Shown: piece by piece, positions 63,027 to 64,000 of the stretch
How positions within the stretch are numbered: position 1 is the stretch's first letter
Layout of the letters: every line of letters starts with the position of its first letter
Position numbers and translations under genes: made by a program
Origin: Globodera rostochiensis
Taxonomy: Eukaryota; Nematoda; Chromadorea; Rhabditida; Heteroderidae
Assembly (NCBI GenBank): GCA_018350325.1
Contig: JAEVLN010000020.1
Coordinates: 1,423,866-1,487,865, forward strand
DNA: 64,000 nucleotides
Direction: 5' to 3'
Notes under the pieces: generated by a model
The model's database searches: none
Told to the model about the DNA's origin: nothing
The model's input: the letters and a program-made list of their open reading frames with translations, nothing else

Positions 63027-63740
63027 GTCTTGATTTCCCAGCCACAACTGTTTTTCACCGTCAGAGATGACGAAACCGTTCGTGTTTGGTACCTGAACAA
63101 CAGCAACAACATCGACCACCGACAGAACACTGCCGCCGTCCACCGGACAGTGAGTTTTAATTTAAAATGGAAAAGCTCCTAGTGGCACCACCGGACCTCC
63201 AAAAAGATTTTAAGACTTAAGAAATGCATCAGAAAAGGCTGAAAATTTTGGCTCTACTTCAGTTTATGCGTCCAAACATAAAGCTTTAGCTTAACAATAG
63301 CTTCAGCTCTTTGAGAGCTTTCGAATGGCTTTAAGAATATATGCATCAGTTAAGTTTGAAGTCAGTTTTGGACGCATAAAAGTTTTGTTGGATGCATAAA
63401 CTGATTGAACGCATAAACTGAAGTAGAGCCCAAAATATTACTTAATTTTCTCATTATCGGTTTTATTCTTTTCTTGACAAAAAAACTGGAAAAGTACCTA
63501 TGTTCATTTGTTAGAAGCCATAGCTAGGTTCAGCATCATGGGTAGAATTGGATTTTATCATTAAAAACTACCTAATTTAATTGGGCAACACCTTCATTGG
63601 GGCTAAAGTGACCCTTCTGCCCATTTACAGAAAATTTTGTCGGCATTCTGTCGGACACCCTCGACTCCATTACCGGTGTGCGTTGCATTAAACTCAGCTC
63701 GGTTGGCGCACATTTGGGGACAAACGGAGCAGTTCAAGAA
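63027..63740 (+). pseudogene. WD40 fragment B, WDR62/MAPKBP1-like
   Basis: An exon after TTTTCAG (63027-63149) reads VLISQPQLFFTVRDDETVRV and WYLNN, a WD40 blade. A second after TTTACAG (about 63631) reads LSDTLDSITGVRCIKLSSVG and AHLGTNGAVQE and meets a TGA at 63736-63738. In WDR62/MAPKBP1 these parts come before the parts found in fragment A, yet here they lie downstream of it. The intron between them begins with the second copy of the 297-bp repeat. It could be an intact gene continuing right of the window if a donor before the stop is used. Confidence 0.5.
63143..63439. repeat. 297-bp repeat, copy 2
   Basis: Same length and, by eye, same sequence as 60341-60637, in the same orientation and again starting at an exon end (CCGGACA then GTGAGT). 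Confidence 0.9.
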
Positions 63741-64000
63741 TGATCTGCTGCGTCAGCAGCATGTGAACAAGGCCGGTCGGAGGAAGAGCAGAAGGCCGAG
63801 TTGATTGCGCGGCGATTCGAGGGTCGGAAAATCTTTTTTTTTCTGATTTAATTTACCATGGGGTAAGATCCCTGCTTTGGTAATTAAGGCATGTTCAAGA
63901 AATTCATTTGAGGATTTGGACAACATTTTTTATGTTTTTTTTTTTTGGATTTTCTGTGAAATTTTAAGTCTGACGACGTTGAGCACTTATTTTAATTGCG

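Overview
The window is nuclear DNA from a nematode, most likely a plant-parasitic tylenchid of the cyst-nematode type (Globodera/Heterodera). Genes are split into many short exons by very small introns (down to about 42 nt), introns begin with GT or unusually often with GC and end in AG, and the gene set is animal: a levamisole-type acetylcholine receptor cluster, an ARID3/CFI-1 factor and a matrix metalloproteinase. The genus is an inference, resting mainly on the GC-AG introns and the compact gene structure.

Layout, left to right. A last exon of a + strand gene (68-178) converges on eIF4G (ifg-1, 186-4843, -). A 2.9 kb foldback element (5465-8333) follows. Next is an SLC22-type transporter (10102-12968, +; 13 exons whose lengths sum to a clean frame), ending in a 46-bp tandem repeat. 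A secreted matrix metalloproteinase (13945-16296, -) comes next, then the DDX11/CHL1 helicase (17396-24492, -), whose large intron holds an NNMT/PNMT-like methyltransferase on the opposite strand (22184-23883, +). The FACT subunit SPT16 (25056-30088, -) and ribosomal protein L14 (30706-32206, +) are divergently arranged around a 617-bp spacer.

From 32.6 to 43.6 kb lie three tandem non-alpha nicotinic receptor subunit genes of the UNC-29/LEV-1 kind, all on the - strand. They share patches of near identity that suggest gene conversion. The most downstream copy carries two apparently non-canonical splice acceptors. An ARID3/CFI-1 transcription factor (44698-50425, -) with a PxDLS motif follows. 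The region 50.4-57.9 kb shows no convincing gene; it is full of poly-G/C runs and short GC palindromes. The right end (57.9-64 kb) holds orphan coding-like exons, WD40 fragments resembling WDR62/MAPKBP1 in the wrong order, two identical 297-bp copies of an intron-like repeat, and a 930-bp near-perfect palindrome.

The genes do not form one pathway. Housekeeping genes (translation, chromatin, DNA repair) sit beside neuromuscular and developmental genes. I see no CRISPR array, no functional tRNA or rRNA gene and no bacterial insertion. The most distinctive features are the GC-AG introns, the receptor cluster and its unusual introns, the nested methyltransferase gene and the set of foldback elements.
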